Source: Oscillospiraceae bacterium
GTDB taxonomy: Bacteria; Bacillota; Clostridia; Oscillospirales; Ruminococcaceae
DNA length: 64,000 nt
NCBI GenBank assembly: GCA_020024285.1
Contig: JAHHTZ010000003.1
Coordinates: 62,001 to 126,000 of the forward strand
Reading direction: 5' to 3'
Shown here: piece by piece, positions 60,803-64,000 of the stretch
Layout: each line of letters starts with the position of its first letter
Position numbering within the stretch: position 1 is the stretch's first letter
The notes under the pieces: model-generated
Seen by the model: only the letters and a program-made list of their open reading frames with translations
Databases searched by the model: none
What the model was told of the DNA's origin: nothing
Program-made: the position numbers and the translations under genes

Positions 60803-60854
60803 AAAACGAAAAAACAAGAAACAGGTCTATCTTTAAGATATACAGGAGGAACTT

Positions 60855-62921
60855 ATGAAACAACTGGAGATCCTTGCTCCTGCCGGGAGCATGGACAGTA
60901 TGATGGCGGCTGTAAACAGCGGCGCAAACGCTGTTTATTTTGGGTATGGACAATTTAACGCGCGCCGCAATGCAAAAAACTTTGATGAAGATTCCTTTCG
61001 GAAGATGTCGCACTACTGCAAGGAGCGCGGCGTAAAAATGTATATGACGCTCAACACCCTCGTATACGACCGGGAGCTGGAGGGCGTTGAGAGCAGCATC
61101 CGCGCCGCCTGCGAAAACGGCGTGGACGCCATCCTTGTGCAGGACCTCGGTGTCATGGACCTTCTGCGTGAGATGGCACCGGATATCCCGCTCCACGCCT
61201 CCACGCAGATGGCGATCCACAACGTATCCGGCGCCATGCAGCTTTATGAAATGGGCTTTCGCCGCGTGGTCCTCGCCCGCGAGATGAGCGCATCCGAAAT
61301 CCGCAAGGTGGTGGAGCAGGTCCCTGTGGAAACCGAGGTCTTTGTCCACGGTGCGCTGTGCATGTGTCTGTCGGGACAGTGCTACATGAGCTCTTTGATC
61401 GGGGAGCGCAGCGGAAACCGCGGACTGTGCGCCCAGCCCTGCCGCCTCCCCTTCACCTCCGGGCGCGGCGACAACGGCTATGCGCTCTCCCTCAAGGACC
61501 TCACCCTCGTGGACCGCATCCGGGAGCTTGAGGCACTCGGGGTAGATTCGCTCAAAATCGAAGGGCGCATGAAGCGCCCCGAATATGTTTTTTCCGCAGT
61601 GACGGGATTTCGTCAGGCGCTTTCGGGGCAGCAGCCGGATATGGAGCAGCTTGAGGCTGCCTTCTCGCGCAGCGGCTTTACCCGCGGCTATTTTGACGCA
61701 AAGCTCGGCCCTGAGATGTTCGGCACCCGTCAGCACGAGGACGTTCTGGCAGGACAGAAGGTGGTAAAGCAGCTTTCCTCCCAGCTTGAGAAGGAATATC
61801 CGCACATCCCCCTTGATTTTTCCTTTGTGATGATCAAGGATCAGCCCGTTTCGCTCACCGTTACGGATTCGGATGACCACTGTGTGACCGTGGAGGGTCC
61901 CGTGCCCGAAGCGGCGCTCAACCGCCCCACTACAGAAGAGCTTGTATGGCGCAGCATGGAAAAGCTGGGCGGAACCTTCTACCGCTTAAATTCCCTTGTC
62001 TGTTCGATGGACGAGGGGCTTATCTGTCCTGCCTCTCAGATGAACCAGCTGCGCCGCGAGGCACTCGAACAGCTGACTGCTCTGCGCAGCGAGATCCACC
62101 CCTGGAAGTGTAAGGAGGATGCCCTGTCCCTTCAGCATCCAAAGCACCTTGATCTGCGCCGCCCGCAGCTTCGGGCGCAGGTGCGCGAGCTCTCTCAGAT
62201 CACCCCGACCATGATCGAAGCCTGTGAGCTGATCGCTGTCCCTCTCTCGGAGCTGCGCGGCAAGCTCGACTCGATCCCACCGCAGTGGAAGGAAAAACTC
62301 GCCGTTTCCCTGCCGCGCCTTGTGTTCGGTGATGACAGCGCTGTACTCAAAGAGCCGCTCAAGCTGCTCAAGGAGCACGGGATCACCCACCTTTGCACCG
62401 GGAATATCGGCGGCATCCATCTTGGAAAGGAGCTTGGCTTTACGCTGCACGGGGAGTATGGGCTCAACATCACAAACTCCTTTGCGCTGATGGAATATAC
62501 AAAGTTAGGTCTTTCGGACACGGTCGTTTCTTACGAGCTCTCCCTCCTGCGTGCGCGTTCCCTCGGGGACTATCTCCCCTACGGGGTGCTTGCATACGGA
62601 CGTCTTCCGCTGATGGTGACGCGCAACTGCCCCATCCGTCTTTCGTCCTGCAAAAGCTGCAAGCAGTACGGGGTGCTCAAGGACCGCCGCGGCGAAAGCT
62701 TTGAGGTGCGCTGCACCGAACGCCAATATTCCGAAATTTTCAACGGAAAACCGCTCTACCTTGCGGACAAATGGGACGAGTGGGATGGCTTTCATTTTGC
62801 ACTTCTCTATTTTACGGGAGAATCGCCCGAAGAGTGCGATGCGGTGATCCGTTCCTACACCAAAACCCACGAACCGAGAGAAAATATCACACGCGGACTC
62901 TATTACCGCAACGTAAAATAG
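60855..62921 (+). CDS. U32 peptidase-family protein with DUF3656 (RlhA-like)
   Basis: A 688-residue member of the U32 family. The N-terminal TIM-barrel part has LEILAPAGSMDSMMAAVNSGANAVYFG and FVHGALCMCLSGQCYMSSLIGERSGNRGLCAQPCR; the clustered cysteines likely bind an iron-sulfur cluster. A DUF3656-like part and a C-terminal U32-like stretch with CKSCKQYG follow. E. coli RlhA has this layout and hydroxylates C2501 of 23S rRNA; prephenate or similar is a hydroxyl donor in U32 RNA enzymes. RNA hydroxylation is more likely than peptidase action, though unproven. RBS CAGGAGGAAC. Confidence 0.87.
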   Translation: MKQLEILAPAGSMDSMMAAVNSGANAVYFGYGQFNARRNAKNFDEDSFRKMSHYCKERGVKMYMTLNTLVYDRELEGVESSIRAACENGVDAILVQDLGVMDLLREMAPDIPLHASTQMAIHNVSGAMQLYEMGFRRVVLAREMSASEIRKVVEQVPVETEVFVHGALCMCLSGQCYMSSLIGERSGNRGLCAQPCRLPFTSGRGDNGYALSLKDLTLVDRIRELEALGVDSLKIEGRMKRPEYVFSAVTGFRQALSGQQPDMEQLEAAFSRSGFTRGYFDAKLGPEMFGTRQHEDVLAGQKVVKQLSSQLEKEYPHIPLDFSFVMIKDQPVSLTVTDSDDHCVTVEGPVPEAALNRPTTEELVWRSMEKLGGTFYRLNSLVCSMDEGLICPASQMNQLRREALEQLTALRSEIHPWKCKEDALSLQHPKHLDLRRPQLRAQVRELSQITPTMIEACELIAVPLSELRGKLDSIPPQWKEKLAVSLPRLVFGDDSAVLKEPLKLLKEHGITHLCTGNIGGIHLGKELGFTLHGEYGLNITNSFALMEYTKLGLSDTVVSYELSLLRARSLGDYLPYGVLAYGRLPLMVTRNCPIRLSSCKSCKQYGVLKDRRGESFEVRCTERQYSEIFNGKPLYLADKWDEWDGFHFALLYFTGESPEECDAVIRSYTKTHEPRENITRGLYYRNVK

Positions 62922-62942
62922 CGAAAAATCGAAAAAAAGCTC

Positions 62943-62971
62943 TTGCAATTCCTGTTTTGTCTTGCTATAAT
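62943..62971 (+). promoter_or_regulatory. Promoter of valS
   Basis: TTGCAA, 17 bases, TATAAT, just before the T-box leader. Confidence 0.85.
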
Positions 62972-62977
62972 TGCAGC

Positions 62978-63255
62978 ATATATCAAATGCGATGATAAGG
63001 AGGAGTACATACCGCTCCAAAGCAAAGAGAGATCTCGGCTGGTGAAAGAGATCCTGCGGATGGTATGGAAGTAGCCTTTGAGCGGTGGACCGAACGGGAT
63101 GTTCCCCCAGTAGGCTCCAACGGCATCCCGCCGTTATCGGGAATCGGCATCCCTTCTTGTGAGGCGTGTCGGCAGAGTGCAGGGAGCTTTCCCTGAATTT
63201 AGGTGGTACCGCGGAATCGATCCGCCCTAAGCAAACAAATGCTTGGGGCGGTTTT
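62978..63255 (+). promoter_or_regulatory. T-box leader of valS (valine)
   Basis: Stem I closes with CCGCTC..AAAG / CTTTGAGCGG and its specifier loop holds GTA (63071-63073), a Val codon. The conserved T-box sequence GGTGGTACCGCGG is at 63202-63214. The terminator CCGCCCTAAGCA/TGCTTGGGGCGG (63222-63251) is followed by TTTTGTTTT. Confidence 0.93.
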
Positions 63256-63301
63256 GTTTTATCCTAAAAAATCCCCCGGCAGACAATAAGGAGGAAGAAA
63301 C

Positions 63302-64000
63302 TTGAAAGAACTCAACAAAGTATACGAGCCGAATAAGTTTGAAGATCGAATCTATCAATTCTGGCTCGACGGCGGCTATTTTCATGCCGAACCAAGCCCC
63401 GATAAAAAACCATACACCATCGTGATCCCGCCCCCCAACATCACAGGACAGCTGCACATGGGTCATGCTCTTGACGAAACCCTTCAGGATATCCTCATCC
63501 GTTTTCGCCGGATGCAGGGCTACGAAACGCTCTGGATGCCGGGTACAGACCATGCTTCCATCGCAACCGAAGCAAAGATCGTTGCAGCAATGGCACAGGA
63601 AGGGCTCACCAAAGAGGACCTCGGACGTGAAAAATTCCTCGAGCGCGCTTGGGAATGGAAAAAACAGTACGGCGGACGCATTGTGGAGCAGCTCAAAAAG
63701 CTCGGCTCCTCCTGCGACTGGGAGAGAGAACGCTTCACCCTCGATGACGGCTGCTCCAAGGCGGTTCAGGAGGTTTTCGTAAACCTCTACAACAAAGGGC
63801 TCATCTATCAGGGCGAGCGCATCATCAACTGGTGCCCGCACTGCATGACCTCCATCTCCGATGCCGAGGTAGAATACGAGGAGCAGGCAGGTCATTTCTG
63901 GCATCTGCGCTATCCGCTCACCGATGGCTCCGGCTATGTACAGCTTGCAACCACCCGTCCGGAAACGATGCTCGGCGATACCGCTGTTGCAGTCAACCCG
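63302..64000 (+). CDS. valS: Valyl-tRNA synthetase, 5' part
   Basis: The first 233 codons; the gene runs off the right edge. The start is TTG 63302, seven bases after AAGGAGG. KELNKVYEPNKFEDRIYQFW is typical ValRS, with the class I HIGH-type motif in PPPNITGQLHMGHAL, then WMPGTDHASIATEAKI. The editing (CP1) domain begins near TTRPETMLGDTAVAVNP at the edge. T-box controlled. Confidence 0.96.
   Translation, partial: MKELNKVYEPNKFEDRIYQFWLDGGYFHAEPSPDKKPYTIVIPPPNITGQLHMGHALDETLQDILIRFRRMQGYETLWMPGTDHASIATEAKIVAAMAQEGLTKEDLGREKFLERAWEWKKQYGGRIVEQLKKLGSSCDWERERFTLDDGCSKAVQEVFVNLYNKGLIYQGERIINWCPHCMTSISDAEVEYEEQAGHFWHLRYPLTDGSGYVQLATTRPETMLGDTAVAVNP

Noticed and set aside
1..64000. CRISPR arrays, insertion sequences, integrases or prophage genes
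   Set aside because: No regularly spaced repeats, transposase motifs or terminal inverted repeats were seen; repeats found are terminators, T-box arms or operators.

Overview
This window looks like chromosome of an anaerobic, endospore-forming member of the Clostridia, most likely in the Oscillospiraceae/Ruminococcaceae neighbourhood. That placement is an inference from gene content. The evidence is a SCIFF ranthipeptide system, spoIVA next to a sipL-type gene, a selenocysteine-containing betaine reductase component, three T-box leaders on aminoacyl-tRNA synthetase genes, and strong AGGAGG-type ribosome binding sites. I saw no insertion sequence, prophage, integrase or CRISPR array. Gene density is high and nearly every transcription unit ends in an obvious hairpin plus U-run.

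Layout. 1-12643 (minus strand): a DUF362 fragment, an ArsC-like/glycosyltransferase pair, a DUF1015 gene, the SCIFF peptide with its radical SAM maturase and a TIGR04086 membrane protein, then a run read ABC-F > AI-2E-family permease > UvrD-like helicase > RlmA-like methyltransferase > DtxR/MntR-like regulator. 12962-17016 (plus): a MacB-like ABC system of ATPase, secreted membrane-anchored protein and FtsX-type permease. 17087-21414 (minus): glycogen phosphorylase and a GH13 enzyme. 22266-25304 (minus): sipL-like then spoIVA. 25490-28459: hemerythrin, MalY/PatB-type lyase, a lipoprotein. 28759-35463: betaine metabolism, with a BCCT transporter and, on the other strand, TetR regulator > grdI > grdH, the last with an in-frame UGA read as selenocysteine.

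35799-48136: a zinc-ribbon repeat protein, tRNA-Ala(GGC), serS with a T-box, a TauE/SafE permease, a methyltransferase, an ATC-hydrolase-family protein, a sigma-54 factor with a His/Cys-rich tail, an M42 peptidase, a PadR/DUF1700 operon, and a CaCA antiporter behind what I read as a yybP-ykoY (Mn2+) riboswitch. 48205-64000: aspS with a T-box, mgsA, the mreB-mreC-mreD-mrdA cell-wall elongation cluster, a CNNM/CorC protein, an ECF sigma/anti-sigma pair, cinA, a U32 peptidase-family protein, and the start of valS with a T-box.

The most interesting items are the betaine reductase locus with a perfect palindrome at its start site, the riboswitch-controlled cation antiporter, the sigma-54 factor with a metal-binding-like tail, the SCIFF system with an intergenic hairpin, and the ABC system with an extracellular partner and a Met-rich permease loop. 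Gene calls rest on reading the translated sequences and recalled family motifs; no database search was run.
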